Source of the DNA: an uncultured Pirellulaceae bacterium
GTDB taxonomy: Bacteria > Planctomycetota > Planctomycetia > Pirellulales > Pirellulaceae
DNA: 52,542 bases
Direction of reading: 5' to 3'
Assembly (NCBI GenBank): GCA_937967505.1
Contig: CALCJM010000043.1
Span: 1-52,542, forward strand
A model generated the notes under the pieces. That model saw only the letters and a list, made by a program, of their open reading frames with translations. It searched no databases and had not been told where the DNA came from. The position numbers were made by a program, and so were the translations under genes. Shown here in pieces: positions 43,933 through 52,542 of this stretch. Every line of letters starts with the position of its first letter. The stretch's first letter is position 1.

Positions 43933-45057
43933 ATGGATCAGCTTCAACAGGATCGTCCCTTCATGCAGCACGCCATCGCGCTCGCGTGGCAGGGCGAAGG
44001 AAACGTCGAACCCAATCCCATGGTCGGTTGTGTGCTGGCCCAGGGGGACGTCATGATTGGTCAAGGGTACCATGAATCCTTCGGAGGGCCTCATGCGGAA
44101 ATCAACGCCATCAAAAATGCGACCCGGCCCGTTGCCGGCGGTACGGCCTACGTTACTTTGGAACCCTGTAGCCACGTCGGGAAAACCGGCCCCTGTGCCG
44201 ACGCACTGATCGAAGCCAAAGTGGGGCGTGTGGTTATCGGTTGCATCGATCCCAATCCCGAGGTTTCCGGGCGCGGCATCGCAAAACTGACCGAGGCCGG
44301 AATTCAGGTTGATGTGGGCGTCGAATCTGACGCCGCCGCAAATTTACTGGCCCCCTTCGGCAAACGCATCACGGTGGGGCTTCCGTGGGTGATCGCCAAG
44401 TGGGCAATGACCATCGACGGAAAAATTGCCACCATGCATGGTGACAGCCAGTGGATCACCAATCAGCACTCGCGTGAAATTGTGCAAGGTTTGCGTGGAC
44501 GCGTTGATGGCATCATGGTTGGGTTCTCCACCGCCGATGCTGACGACCCGCTGTTGACGGCGCGGGGGAAAAAACTGCGCACGCCTACCCGGATTGTGGT
44601 CGATTCCCAGGCGCGGCTGCGGTTGGATTCCAAACTCACCACCACCACTGACCAGGCCCCGGTCATTCTGGTGACCTCTCCCTCACACGACCAACAGCAC
44701 GCCGCCAAACTGGCGGCGAAAGGTGTGGAAATTTGGGTGGGAGAGTCTGCCGACCCCAACCAGCGGCTGCATGAGTTTTTGCGCGACTTCGCCGGTCGTG
44801 GGCATACCAATCTGATGGTCGAAGGTGGTGGTACGTTGATGGGGTCACTGGCGAAGATGAACCAGGTGGACGAAGCCCACGTGTTCGTCGGGCCCAAAAT
44901 GTTGGGAGGTCGTAATTCGATCACCCCCGTCGAAGGCGAAAACCCGTTGCTGATGGCGGCGTCGAAACTGTTTTCACTGCGATATGTCCGCCGCATCGAC
45001 GATGATGTGTACATGCAATATCGCCGCATCGTTAATGCTCAATCTGGGGGCCAGTGA
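43933..45057 (+). CDS. ribD: Bifunctional riboflavin deaminase/reductase
   Basis: A 374-residue RibD. The N-terminal zinc deaminase has HAE (54-56) in GGPHAEINAIKNA and PCSHVGKTGPC (78-88). The C-terminal NADPH reductase has WAMTIDGKIA, SQWITNQHSRE and VEGGGTLMGS. Together they turn the ring-opened GTP product into 5-amino-6-ribitylaminouracil phosphate in riboflavin synthesis. Start set at MDQLQQDRPF since the upstream extension has no domain character. No FMN riboswitch was seen in the 99-bp leader. Overlaps the GNAT gene start. Confidence 0.95.
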   Translation: MDQLQQDRPFMQHAIALAWQGEGNVEPNPMVGCVLAQGDVMIGQGYHESFGGPHAEINAIKNATRPVAGGTAYVTLEPCSHVGKTGPCADALIEAKVGRVVIGCIDPNPEVSGRGIAKLTEAGIQVDVGVESDAAANLLAPFGKRITVGLPWVIAKWAMTIDGKIATMHGDSQWITNQHSREIVQGLRGRVDGIMVGFSTADADDPLLTARGKKLRTPTRIVVDSQARLRLDSKLTTTTDQAPVILVTSPSHDQQHAAKLAAKGVEIWVGESADPNQRLHEFLRDFAGRGHTNLMVEGGGTLMGSLAKMNQVDEAHVFVGPKMLGGRNSITPVEGENPLLMAASKLFSLRYVRRIDDDVYMQYRRIVNAQSGGQ

Positions 45058-45728
45058 TGCAGAAACAGATCAGGCAGACAGGATTCACTTATTCCATCGG
45101 GATCGCGATCAACCGCGTCGTTCCTGCGTGGCTGTTTCGTTTCCGGGTGTTCACGATCTATCAGCTTGATCCTGAAAAAACTTCACATGCTTCAACCAGT
45201 TCGTCCAACCTGCCAACTGATGCGTTTGAAGTATCATTGGCGGAGACTCCCGCCGATCTGCGGACCGTTGAGAGGCTGACGTATTTTCAGCTGAGCGACA
45301 TGGACACCGATGTTCAGGCGGTGCAGGCAAAAATCGACGGCCAGCTGGCTGGTGCGGTGTGGGCGGCGCGGCGTGGTTTCGACGAAGCCGACTTGGGATT
45401 GCGAATTGAATTGTCGCCCGGGCAGTGCTGGTTGTTTGCAGCGTTGGTCGATAAATCGTTTCGCCGTCGGGGTGTTTATTCACGCGTGATTGGCTATATG
45501 GTCAACCACCTGCACCACCAGGGGGCTCAGCAGCAGATGCTGTCCATTAATCCCTTCAACATCGCGTCGGTAAGAGCCCACGAGAAGTATTTTAGTGTGA
45601 CCCTTGCCAAATTGATCGCCGTGCGGTTTTTGGGTGTGGCGTTTTGTTTTCGCCTGAGCGGTTCGGCCATGCTGTCATCGTGGGTGTCGTGGCGCAGCCG
45701 GTCACGGCCCATTTTGGTGCGGCTGTAG
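45054..45728 (+). CDS. GNAT-family N-acetyltransferase-like protein
   Basis: A 224-residue protein that overlaps the end of ribD by four bases (GTG start; ATG three bases later), so it is probably translationally coupled. Motif A of the GNAT fold is visible: WLFAALVDKSFRRRGVYSRV (about 124-143) with the R-x-x-G-x-Y pyrophosphate loop, then the B region SINPFNIASVRAHEKY. Substrate unknown. The C-terminus is hydrophobic and basic (LLSSWVSWRSRSRPILVRL-like), which is odd for GNATs. Its stop lies in a 10-bp inverted repeat. Confidence 0.75.
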   Translation: MMQKQIRQTGFTYSIGIAINRVVPAWLFRFRVFTIYQLDPEKTSHASTSSSNLPTDAFEVSLAETPADLRTVERLTYFQLSDMDTDVQAVQAKIDGQLAGAVWAARRGFDEADLGLRIELSPGQCWLFAALVDKSFRRRGVYSRVIGYMVNHLHHQGAQQQMLSINPFNIASVRAHEKYFSVTLAKLIAVRFLGVAFCFRLSGSAMLSSWVSWRSRSRPILVRL

Positions 45729-45846
45729 CCACGACTGTCGCAAGAAACATAGACCTGCGGCCAGCCTTGGGGCACGAAATTCCCGGGAGAACCCGACTTG
45801 TAAACCGGGAAGACCATTTGTGATCAGTGGCTACAGATTGGCGATT
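45723..45846. repeat. 124-bp stretch bounded by 10-bp inverted repeats
   Basis: CTGTAGCCAC (45723-45732) and GTGGCTACAG (45837-45846) are perfect inverted repeats. Inside is a second stem TTCCCGG (45780-45786) / CCGGGAA (45805-45811). No gene. It may be a small non-autonomous mobile element or a transcription end for the ribD unit. The rest of the 335-bp gap before argS shows nothing else. Confidence 0.45.
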
Positions 45847-46063
45847 CCCCGGGCCCGGGGGGCTCAATCGCTCGCGCGACCGGCTCGCATCTCGGCGGTT
45901 CTGTGCTCAAATGCCTGACACGCATTGCGTTTTAGGCCAATTTTGGGGAAATTCTTGTGCTTGAACTCGACCGGTAATATCCGTGTTCCAGTTTCATGTA
46001 CGATTGCCAACAGCATTGTTTTGATAACGCCTGATTCTCCAACGCGGAAAGCCTTCTGACTCG

Positions 46064-48031
46064 ATGAACGCACTGAAAGAATTGCAAACCTGTTTCCAGC
46101 CGGTGCTGGGCAAATACACCGACAATGTCGATGACATGCTGAACCTGATTCGCCCGTCCAAAGAAGCCAAATTTGGAGACTTTCAGGCAAACTTCGCCAT
46201 GCCATTGGGAAAATCCACCGGCAAACCACCGCGCGAAATTGCTGAAGAGATCGTGGCTGCCGTTGATCTATCCGGCCTCTGCGAACATGTTGAAATCGCT
46301 GGCCCCGGTTTCATCAACCTCACCCTCAAGGAGCAATGGCTCAAGTCAAACCTCGCCCACGCGTTGGCTGACGATCGACTGGGGGTAGAACCGGTCGCCA
46401 GCCCGCGCAACTATATCGTCGATTACTCGTCGCCCAACGTCGCCAAAGCCATGCACGTGGGCCACATTCGATCGACTGTGATCGGGGACGCATTAACACG
46501 CATTCTTAACTTCATGGGGCATCAAGCCAAAAGCGACAATCACATCGGCGACTGGGGAACCCAGTTCGGAATGATTATTTACGGCTATCGCAACTTCCGC
46601 GTTGAAGCCGATTTCGACAAAGACCCAATTGGAGAATTGTCTAGGCTCTACCGGTTTGTCAGACTGCTGATCGATTTTCACAAATCCACTGGTAAGCTAC
46701 CGGAACTGCAAACGCAGTTGAAGCAATTGCAGGCCGAACTGGCTGACCAGAAGCAGCAACAGTCGATTGCCGAGGAAAAATCGGCCATCAAGAAGATCAA
46801 AAAAGAGATTTCACAAACCAACAAGCGGATTGCCGAATGTCAGCAGCAGATCGCCAAAGCGACAGGCATTGTCGAACAGGTTAACGCCGACAGCCTGGTA
46901 GAAACGGCAGACGCTCACAAGGACATCGCGACGGCCGTGCTGCTGGAGACTGCCAAACTTCACGAGGGCAATGCGGAAAACCGGGAACTGTGGGAAAAGT
47001 TCCTGCCGATCTGCAAACAGGACATGCAGACGATCTACGACCGACTGGACGTGTCATTCGATATGGAACTTGGCGAAAGCTACTACCACCAGCAGCTTGG
47101 AGATGTGGTCAATGACTTGGAAGCCAAGGGGTTTGCACGAATCAGCGACGGGGCGATGTGCGTGTTCCTTGAGGATTTCGAAACGCCCATGATCGTCCGC
47201 AAACAGGACGGTGCGTTTCTTTATTCGACCACGGACCTGGCCACGATCAAGTACCGCATGGAGAACTTTGCCGCCGATGCGTGCCTGTATGTAGTGGACC
47301 ATCGCCAGCACGAACACTTCGAAAAACTGTTTGCGGTCGCGTCGATGTGGGGATACGACCAGGCAGAACTGAAACACGTCAGCTTCGGGACCGTGATGGG
47401 CAAGGATGGCAAACCATTCCAGACGCGCTCCGGCGACACCGTTGGTCTGGCCGGGCTGTTGGATGAGGCCGAACGTCGCGCGTTGGTGATTGCCAAAGAA
47501 GTCAACGAAACTCTCAGCCATCCGGTTGACGAATCGCAGTTAAAAGAGAACGCTCTGGTGGTGGGGATTGGTTCGCTGAAATACGCGGACCTGTCGCAGA
47601 ATCGATCGTCCGACTATACGTTTGACTATGATAAAATGCTGGCCCTGAAAGGGAATACGGCGACCTACCTGCAATACGGATACGCGCGTGTGCAGGGAAT
47701 CTGGAGAAAGGTCGATACGGACATCGATTCAGTGCGGGCCAACCCGGTGGAATTTGCGTTTGCGACCGGGATAGAACGATCGTTGGCGGTACAGTTGCTG
47801 CGTTTTGAAGAAGCGCTTTCCGATGTGCTGATAGAGTACAAACCGAATCTGCTGTGCAACTACCTGTTCGACCTCTGCCAGATTTTTTTCAGGTTCTTCG
47901 ACCAGTGCAATGTAAAAAATGCGGAGACCGAATCATTGAAGTTCAGCCGTTTGCAGTTCTGTGACCTGACCGCTCGCACACTCAAAACCGGACTGGGGCT
48001 GTTGAACATTGGTGTATTGGACAAAATGTAA
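46064..48031 (+). CDS. argS: Arginyl-tRNA synthetase
   Basis: A 655-residue class I synthetase charging tRNA-Arg. N-terminal ArgS domain, then HVGH (131-134) in KAMHVGHIRSTVIGD, FGTVMGKDGKPFQTRSG near the active site, and a C-terminal DALR anticodon domain ending LKTGLGLLNIGVLDKM. Residues about 205-285 form a Lys/Gln/Glu coiled coil (LKQLQAELADQKQQQSIAEE) that lengthens the protein by some 70 residues over E. coli ArgS. The DNA methyltransferase gene follows after only 2 bp. Confidence 0.96.
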   Translation: MNALKELQTCFQPVLGKYTDNVDDMLNLIRPSKEAKFGDFQANFAMPLGKSTGKPPREIAEEIVAAVDLSGLCEHVEIAGPGFINLTLKEQWLKSNLAHALADDRLGVEPVASPRNYIVDYSSPNVAKAMHVGHIRSTVIGDALTRILNFMGHQAKSDNHIGDWGTQFGMIIYGYRNFRVEADFDKDPIGELSRLYRFVRLLIDFHKSTGKLPELQTQLKQLQAELADQKQQQSIAEEKSAIKKIKKEISQTNKRIAECQQQIAKATGIVEQVNADSLVETADAHKDIATAVLLETAKLHEGNAENRELWEKFLPICKQDMQTIYDRLDVSFDMELGESYYHQQLGDVVNDLEAKGFARISDGAMCVFLEDFETPMIVRKQDGAFLYSTTDLATIKYRMENFAADACLYVVDHRQHEHFEKLFAVASMWGYDQAELKHVSFGTVMGKDGKPFQTRSGDTVGLAGLLDEAERRALVIAKEVNETLSHPVDESQLKENALVVGIGSLKYADLSQNRSSDYTFDYDKMLALKGNTATYLQYGYARVQGIWRKVDTDIDSVRANPVEFAFATGIERSLAVQLLRFEEALSDVLIEYKPNLLCNYLFDLCQIFFRFFDQCNVKNAETESLKFSRLQFCDLTARTLKTGLGLLNIGVLDKM

Positions 48032-48033
48032 GC

Positions 48034-48951
48034 ATGGCACAGCCCGGTAAAACCGTTCGACCCAAAAATGTCTCCACGGCAATTCCTGTCGGTGGCTGGC
48101 TGAACCGTTTTCATTGCGGCAACGCGACCGATGTGGTGAAAATGATGCCCGCTGCCATCGTCGATACGGTGGTGACCAGCCCGCCGTATTTTCAACAGCG
48201 CGACTACGGATCGGATCTTCAGATTGGCCAGGAGAAATCCATCGATCGGTACGTGCAGAATATGGCCGATCTGTTTGTTGAAATCAAACGTGTCGTGAAA
48301 CCTACGGGCAGTTTATGGATGGTGATCGGTGACAAGTATATTAAAGGTGAATTGCAGGGTGTGCCGTGGCGGGTGTGCCTGGCATTGAAGGAGATTGGTT
48401 GGCACCTAAGGAGTGATTGTATCTGGCACAAACCCAACGCGATGCCATCGAGCGTGAAGACGCGGCCGACGACGGATCACGAGTACATTTTCTTTTTCAG
48501 CAATGCGAAAGATTATTTCTATGATGCCGATGCGATTCGCGAACCGCACGTCACATTTTCGGAGAAATCGAAGATGAAGGGGGGGCGGAACCATTTTGGA
48601 AAACGTGGCGGCACCCCGGAAGCAGGTAAAAACAGCGGCGATAACAATTTGCACGACGGTCGCTGGGACCAAGCGTTCCACCCCAAGGGCCGCAACAAAC
48701 GTACGGTGTGGTCGATCCCGCTGTCAAAGTTTCGCGAGGCCCATTTCGCGGTTTATCCGCAGCAATTGGTGGAGAACTGTATCAAAGCGTCGTGCCCCGC
48801 CAAGGGCGTTGTGTTGGACCCGTTTTCGGGTGCGGGGACAACCGCGCTGGTTGCTAGAGAAATGGAACGGGACTACATCGGCATCGACTGTAACCCTGAG
48901 TTCTGCAAAATGGCCGAAGCTAGGCTGGAGAAAGCGCGGAGGTTGTTTTAA
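48034..48951 (+). CDS. Orphan DNA methyltransferase, N4-cytosine / N6-adenine type
   Basis: A 305-residue SAM-dependent DNA methyltransferase in the beta-class order: TSPPYFQQRDYG catalytic motif IV (48-59) first, SAM-binding DPFSGAGTT (262-270) last, with a 130-residue target-recognition part between. SPPY is usual for N4-cytosine enzymes, though the base cannot be proven. There is no restriction endonuclease, helicase or Vsr gene beside it, so it is an orphan. Two bases after argS and followed by a TM protein; the gene seems integrated in a housekeeping operon, not a mobile island. Confidence 0.9.
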   Translation: MAQPGKTVRPKNVSTAIPVGGWLNRFHCGNATDVVKMMPAAIVDTVVTSPPYFQQRDYGSDLQIGQEKSIDRYVQNMADLFVEIKRVVKPTGSLWMVIGDKYIKGELQGVPWRVCLALKEIGWHLRSDCIWHKPNAMPSSVKTRPTTDHEYIFFFSNAKDYFYDADAIREPHVTFSEKSKMKGGRNHFGKRGGTPEAGKNSGDNNLHDGRWDQAFHPKGRNKRTVWSIPLSKFREAHFAVYPQQLVENCIKASCPAKGVVLDPFSGAGTTALVAREMERDYIGIDCNPEFCKMAEARLEKARRLF

Positions 48952-49088
48952 CGCGACGGCGTTTGCGGTCAAGGAGGGACTGGCGCACAGCGATCGAGGG
49001 CCGCTACCGTTGCGGTGCAGTTCATTGGCGATTTTCTTTCACGCGTTTCTAAATATTCAGCATTCAGTATGAGAGACGAAGATCGAAC

Positions 49089-49844
49089 ATGGATCAGTAC
49101 GGAGACGATTTCGATGGTGAGTACAGTGATGACGACGATGATCAGTTGCCGCCTAAAACGCGTTGGCTGCGCCGGGTACTGTGGTGGATGCTGTGGGGAT
49201 TAGTCATCGCGGCAGCGGCCATCGGGTGGGCGTACCACATGTCCCAACAGGAACCTGAGTTCTATCAGGCGGCGCTACAGCAAAGACCCGAAGTGGCTCG
49301 TGAAAAAGGTGCTGAACTGGAAACGACGGTGATCAATCTGTACAGCGCGATGCTGGAACAGGGCCGCTGGCAGGGCACGATTTCAGAGGATCAAATCAAT
49401 GGCTGGTTGGCAACGGAGCTAAATGAGAAGTTTCCTGAATTGCTTCCCGCGGAGGTGATTGCCGACCCGCGCGTCTCGATTCGCGCGAGTGAAATCAGTG
49501 TTGCCGGCCGGGCCAACTATCGGGGAATCAAAGGCGTCATTGTGGCGAATCTGGACATCTTCAAAACCGACCAGCAGGATCAGATCGCAATCAGGTTTCG
49601 CAGCATTCGTGCGGGGGTCGTCCCCGTTCCGATCCGGTCCTTCACCGATAAAATCAGCCGGGGGCTGGAACGAAACGGATTCCCAAACCGCTGGACAGAG
49701 TTGGAAGGTGATCCGGTCCTGACCATTATTGTCCCCGACGAGCATTTGCTGATTGAGGAGGTTTACCGAGTGACCATCGAGACGCTGGAGATGCATGAGC
49801 GGCAAATTTTCGTTTCGGGAACCACGATTAATTTGGTCGAATAA
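49089..49844 (+). CDS. Single-pass membrane protein of unknown function
   Basis: A 251-residue protein with an acidic N-terminus (DDFDGEYSDDDDDQ), one membrane helix (about 28-48, WMLWGLVIAAAAIGWAY) and a C-terminal domain presumably outside. The latter shows a helix, ISEDQINGWLATELNEKFPE, then beta strands ending FVSGTTINLVE. I cannot name the fold; it has the look of planctomycete lipid- or membrane-interacting proteins. It lies 137 bp after the methyltransferase and converges on maf 25 bp downstream. Confidence 0.65.
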   Translation: MDQYGDDFDGEYSDDDDDQLPPKTRWLRRVLWWMLWGLVIAAAAIGWAYHMSQQEPEFYQAALQQRPEVAREKGAELETTVINLYSAMLEQGRWQGTISEDQINGWLATELNEKFPELLPAEVIADPRVSIRASEISVAGRANYRGIKGVIVANLDIFKTDQQDQIAIRFRSIRAGVVPVPIRSFTDKISRGLERNGFPNRWTELEGDPVLTIIVPDEHLLIEEVYRVTIETLEMHERQIFVSGTTINLVE

Positions 49845-49869
49845 AAATAAATCATAGTCAATCATTCAC

Positions 49870-50508
49870 TCAATGAAGCCCCGATTTTTCCATCAGCCGT
49901 TCCAACCACTGTGGCAGACGTTCCACCGGCAGGCCTACAACATTGGATGCCAGTCCTGCAACGATCTGGACCCAATCGATGTCGTCCTGGAATCCAAACG
50001 CACCGGATTTGCCAATCCACAAATCGGTTTCCAAGTATTCATCAATCATGGCCGTGGATAACACGTCCATTTGGACGGTTGTTTTTTCTAGGAACGTCAA
50101 AAAGCAGTTTGCAGGCACGTGCCAGATACAGACGCCCGTCATCACCTCGTGCACCGTACCGCTCATTAACTCCAGCATGCGTCTGGCGTGATCGACATCG
50201 ACCGGTTTTCCCAACACTTCGGCTTTGCAAACGCCCACGGTGTCCGCCGCCAAGATAATCGTTGCCGTGTGTTCCGATTGTCCGGAGGTGTTGAATTTGG
50301 CGATCGTTTTTTGGGCGATCGCGGCCGCTTTGGCGACAGCCGAATCGACGACCAACTGTTGCGGGCCGCAGCTGCTACAGACACCTTTTTCCACCGAATC
50401 ATCAGGAGCGTCGATGGTGAATGTATATCCCGCTTCGGTCAATAATTGTTTACGGCGAGGCGACTGGCTGGCGAGGATGATCGGCAGTGTTTGTTTTTTA
50501 GGGTCCAT
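49870..50508 (-). CDS. maf: Maf-family nucleotide pyrophosphatase
   Basis: A 212-residue Maf/Ham1-fold enzyme that hydrolyses dTTP, UTP or modified nucleotides to monophosphates. Motifs: ILASQSPRRKQLLTEAGY (8-25), LAADTVGVCKAEVLGKPVD with the catalytic Asp, TGVCIWHVPA, and GAFGFQDDIDWVQIVAGLAS with VVGLPVERL at the end. A Cys pair (CSSC, about 43-46) is not common. Divergent from the pseudouridine synthase gene. Confidence 0.92.
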   Translation of the reverse strand: MDPKKQTLPIILASQSPRRKQLLTEAGYTFTIDAPDDSVEKGVCSSCGPQQLVVDSAVAKAAAIAQKTIAKFNTSGQSEHTATIILAADTVGVCKAEVLGKPVDVDHARRMLELMSGTVHEVMTGVCIWHVPANCFLTFLEKTTVQMDVLSTAMIDEYLETDLWIGKSGAFGFQDDIDWVQIVAGLASNVVGLPVERLPQWLERLMEKSGLH

Positions 50509-50589
50509 GAACGATCAATTTGATGTTGGCGTGGGCAAAGAAATGAAAACAATGTAGCCACTTACCGACTATCCCCATACCCTCGCATT

Positions 50590-51294
50590 ATGCTTGACGT
50601 CGTCTTTGAAGATAACCACCTGCTGGTTTTGAATAAACCGCCGCTGCTGGCCACCATGGGTGCGGCGGCAGGTCAGCCAAGCCTTCTGGAAGAGGCGCGG
50701 GAGTATATCCGGCAGAAGTACAACAAACCGGGCAAAGTCTATTTGGGGGTGGTCAGCCGACTGGACGCGCATGTCTCGGGGCTGATTATGTTCGCCCGTA
50801 CCTCGAAGTGTGCCAGCCGCATCAGTGAGCAATTACGAAAACGTACCGTCGTTAAAACCTATCGCGCTATCGTGCCTGCCGGGGTGTTGCGGCAAACAGG
50901 AGTGTTGGAGAACTGGGTGGTCAAGGACGATGCCAGTCGGCGGGTGCGCTGTGTGCCTAGCCAGAACGTTACGTTTCCGGGCGAACACGGGAAACCCGAA
51001 CAGCCCAAGCAGGCAAGGCTGCGGTATTCCGTCATCGCCACTGATCCCGAACGGGATGTTGATCTGGTTGAGATTCAACTGGAGACGGGGAGAAAACATC
51101 AGATCCGCGTGCAACTGTCTTACGCCGGTGCTCCCATTCTCGGAGATGTCAAATACGACAGCCAATCGCGATTTCCGTCAGGAATTGCGCTACACTGTTT
51201 TCGCCTACAACTGGAACATCCCACCTTGAAAACTCCGCTTGAATTTCGGATACCCCCGCCAAAATTTTGGAAAAACGCTAATTTTGACGTATAA
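50590..51294 (+). CDS. RluA-family pseudouridine synthase
   Basis: A 234-residue RNA uridine isomerase. Motif SRLDAHVSGLIMFARTSKCA carries the catalytic Asp (D59) in the RLD block; QLRKRTVVKTYRAIV and QLETGRKHQIRVQLSYAGAP are the other family blocks. No S4 domain. It modifies a uridine in rRNA or tRNA; which one cannot be told. Next gene in the same direction begins 82 bp downstream. Confidence 0.92.
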   Translation: MLDVVFEDNHLLVLNKPPLLATMGAAAGQPSLLEEAREYIRQKYNKPGKVYLGVVSRLDAHVSGLIMFARTSKCASRISEQLRKRTVVKTYRAIVPAGVLRQTGVLENWVVKDDASRRVRCVPSQNVTFPGEHGKPEQPKQARLRYSVIATDPERDVDLVEIQLETGRKHQIRVQLSYAGAPILGDVKYDSQSRFPSGIALHCFRLQLEHPTLKTPLEFRIPPPKFWKNANFDV

Positions 51295-51375
51295 TTTTAG
51301 TTGATAATCCCATCACGCGCCCGTCAGGTTGTATCCTGAGGTGACGTTTACTCGTTCTTCCTAACGCTTCCACGT

Positions 51376-52542
51376 ATGAGCCAGCTGACCAATAATTTCA
51401 GGGGCACTGCAGTCGCCAGTTCACTGGTGACTGAGGAGCAGGTCCGCGCCGCGTTGGAGAAGATCGGCAAATCCACCGGAAATCCTCTAGCGCAGATTTC
51501 AGAGAAACGTCTGGCAGGCCAGCTGGTACGGATGGGCGCGTTGACCAACTATCAGGCTGATCAGCTACTGGCCGGCAGGACCAAACTAACCCTTGGCCCC
51601 TACATCATTACTGACTGGATTGGCCAGGGAGGAATGGGGCAGGTCTTCAAAGCTGTCCATGATATGTTGGGCCGCGCGTCGGCGGTGAAGGTGCTGCCTT
51701 TGCACAAAACCACACCAGACGCGATCGAAAGCTTTCGCCGCGAGATTCGGGCACAGGCCAAACTCGACCATCCGAACCTTGTCCGCGCCTTTGACGCCGG
51801 CGAGGACGGCAACGTGCATTACCTAGTGGTGGAATATGTTCCAGGCACAGACCTGAGACGCTTGGTTCGCACCAAGGGAAAACTTACCGTTCAGCAGGCG
51901 TCCAATATTATCAAGCAAGCCGCCGAGGGGCTGGCGCATGCTCACGAACGTAATCTGATCCATCGTGATATCAAGCCGGGCAATATTCTGGTGACGCCCG
52001 ATGGGATTGCCAAACTCTCCGACCTGGGGCTGGCGTTCTATCTGAATGATGTCAACGACCCGCGCGCCGGAAAGATCGTGGGTACGGCGGACTATCTGTC
52101 ACCTGAACAGATTCGCACCCCATCCCATATCACCAGCAACAGCGATATTTATTCGCTGGGTTGCACGTTGTACTATGCGGTGACCGGCAAAGTACCGTTT
52201 CCCGGTGGTAACTCACACAGCAAAGCGCGGCGGCATCTGGAAGAAACCCCATGGCACCCAAGGCGATTCAATGAAGAGGTCAGCGACGACTTTGTTGATC
52301 TGATCGGCGACATGATGGAGAAAGACCCAAAACAACGAATTCAAAAAGTCGAAGAGGTGGCCGAACGCCTTGCCCCGTGGGCCGATGAAAGCACAACCGT
52401 CTACCCGATCGACTTTGCCAGCCCTCAGCGCTGGGCGTCGGGTTCGCTGCATGAAAAAGACGACCAAATCACCGACGTAGGCGGCGACGCCAGTGAATCG
52501 GCCGGCGGCAACGACTCACAACCCCACATTCATGGCACTCAT
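51376..52542 (+). CDS. Ser/Thr protein kinase, runs off right edge
   Basis: 389 codons are present and the frame is still open at the window end. About 70 leading residues carry the planctomycete pattern LVRMGALTNYQADQLLAGR. The kinase domain follows: G-loop GQGGMG (83-88), K105, HRDIKPGN (196-203), DLG (216-218) in place of DFG, and GTADYLSPEQ. Catalytic residues are intact; DLG is a common active variant. The sequence after the domain is Asp/Ser-rich and His-containing, likely a linker to a membrane or sensor region beyond the window. Confidence 0.88.
   Translation, partial: MSQLTNNFRGTAVASSLVTEEQVRAALEKIGKSTGNPLAQISEKRLAGQLVRMGALTNYQADQLLAGRTKLTLGPYIITDWIGQGGMGQVFKAVHDMLGRASAVKVLPLHKTTPDAIESFRREIRAQAKLDHPNLVRAFDAGEDGNVHYLVVEYVPGTDLRRLVRTKGKLTVQQASNIIKQAAEGLAHAHERNLIHRDIKPGNILVTPDGIAKLSDLGLAFYLNDVNDPRAGKIVGTADYLSPEQIRTPSHITSNSDIYSLGCTLYYAVTGKVPFPGGNSHSKARRHLEETPWHPRRFNEEVSDDFVDLIGDMMEKDPKQRIQKVEEVAERLAPWADESTTVYPIDFASPQRWASGSLHEKDDQITDVGGDASESAGGNDSQPHIHGTH

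Overview
The window reads as chromosomal DNA of a planctomycete, most likely a marine Pirellulales-type member of Planctomycetota. The basis is a set of traits typical of that phylum: ECF sigma factors translationally coupled to Ser/Thr kinases that carry an N-terminal zinc-finger (anti-sigma-like) segment, a further Ser/Thr kinase with the LTNYQA-type N-terminus at the right edge, many secreted proteins of unknown function, loosely packed genes on both strands, and TIGR03067-like and EF-hand proteins. This is inference from protein character; there is no rRNA here to confirm it.

Layout. 0.3-4.4 kb: a minus-strand Wzm/Wzt-type polysaccharide ABC exporter followed by an OleC-like AMP-forming ligase. 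4.7-5.2 kb: an unknown protein. 5.3-12.3 kb: a minus-strand TolC / membrane-fusion / CusA-type RND heavy-metal efflux operon with a His-rich adaptor. 12.8-16.9 kb: a glycine-zipper protein, a frameshifted DCC-family thiol oxidoreductase, an outer-membrane beta-barrel protein and folC. 17.3-19.2 kb: an ammonium transporter and a small unknown gene. 19.2-24.2 kb: an accessory stretch with transposase scraps, a lower-GC protein resembling the DeoR effector-domain (ISOCOT) fold, and a probable selenoprotein.

24.2-34.8 kb is an island of two paralogous, divergently oriented ECF sigma / zinc-finger-kinase modules. It is punctuated by about six copies of a BIME-like palindrome and contains one intact REP-associated tyrosine transposase (RAYT). 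The left kinase is cut off before its catalytic loop at a junction with a RAYT remnant. The right kinase is split from its about 1000-residue C-terminal part by a one-base shift. 34.8-38.4 kb holds exopolysaccharide genes (GT4 glycosyltransferase, NodB deacetylase, WecG/TagA transferase). 38.5-52.5 kb is mostly housekeeping: cyclophilin, RNase PH, M32 carboxypeptidase, a PH-domain protein, RibD, a GNAT protein, ArgS, an orphan DNA methyltransferase, Maf, an RluA-type pseudouridine synthase and a Ser/Thr kinase that runs off the right edge.

The most notable item is at 21.8-22.8 kb. Two reading frames separated only by an in-frame TGA form a single EF-hand / thioredoxin-fold protein whose active site reads FGSCT-(TGA)-PPF, the iodothyronine-deiodinase-like selenocysteine motif. 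A 7-bp hairpin with a GGTC tetraloop lies about 21 nt after the TGA, where a bacterial SECIS should be. I saw no tRNA, rRNA, CRISPR array or complete insertion sequence other than the RAYT unit.
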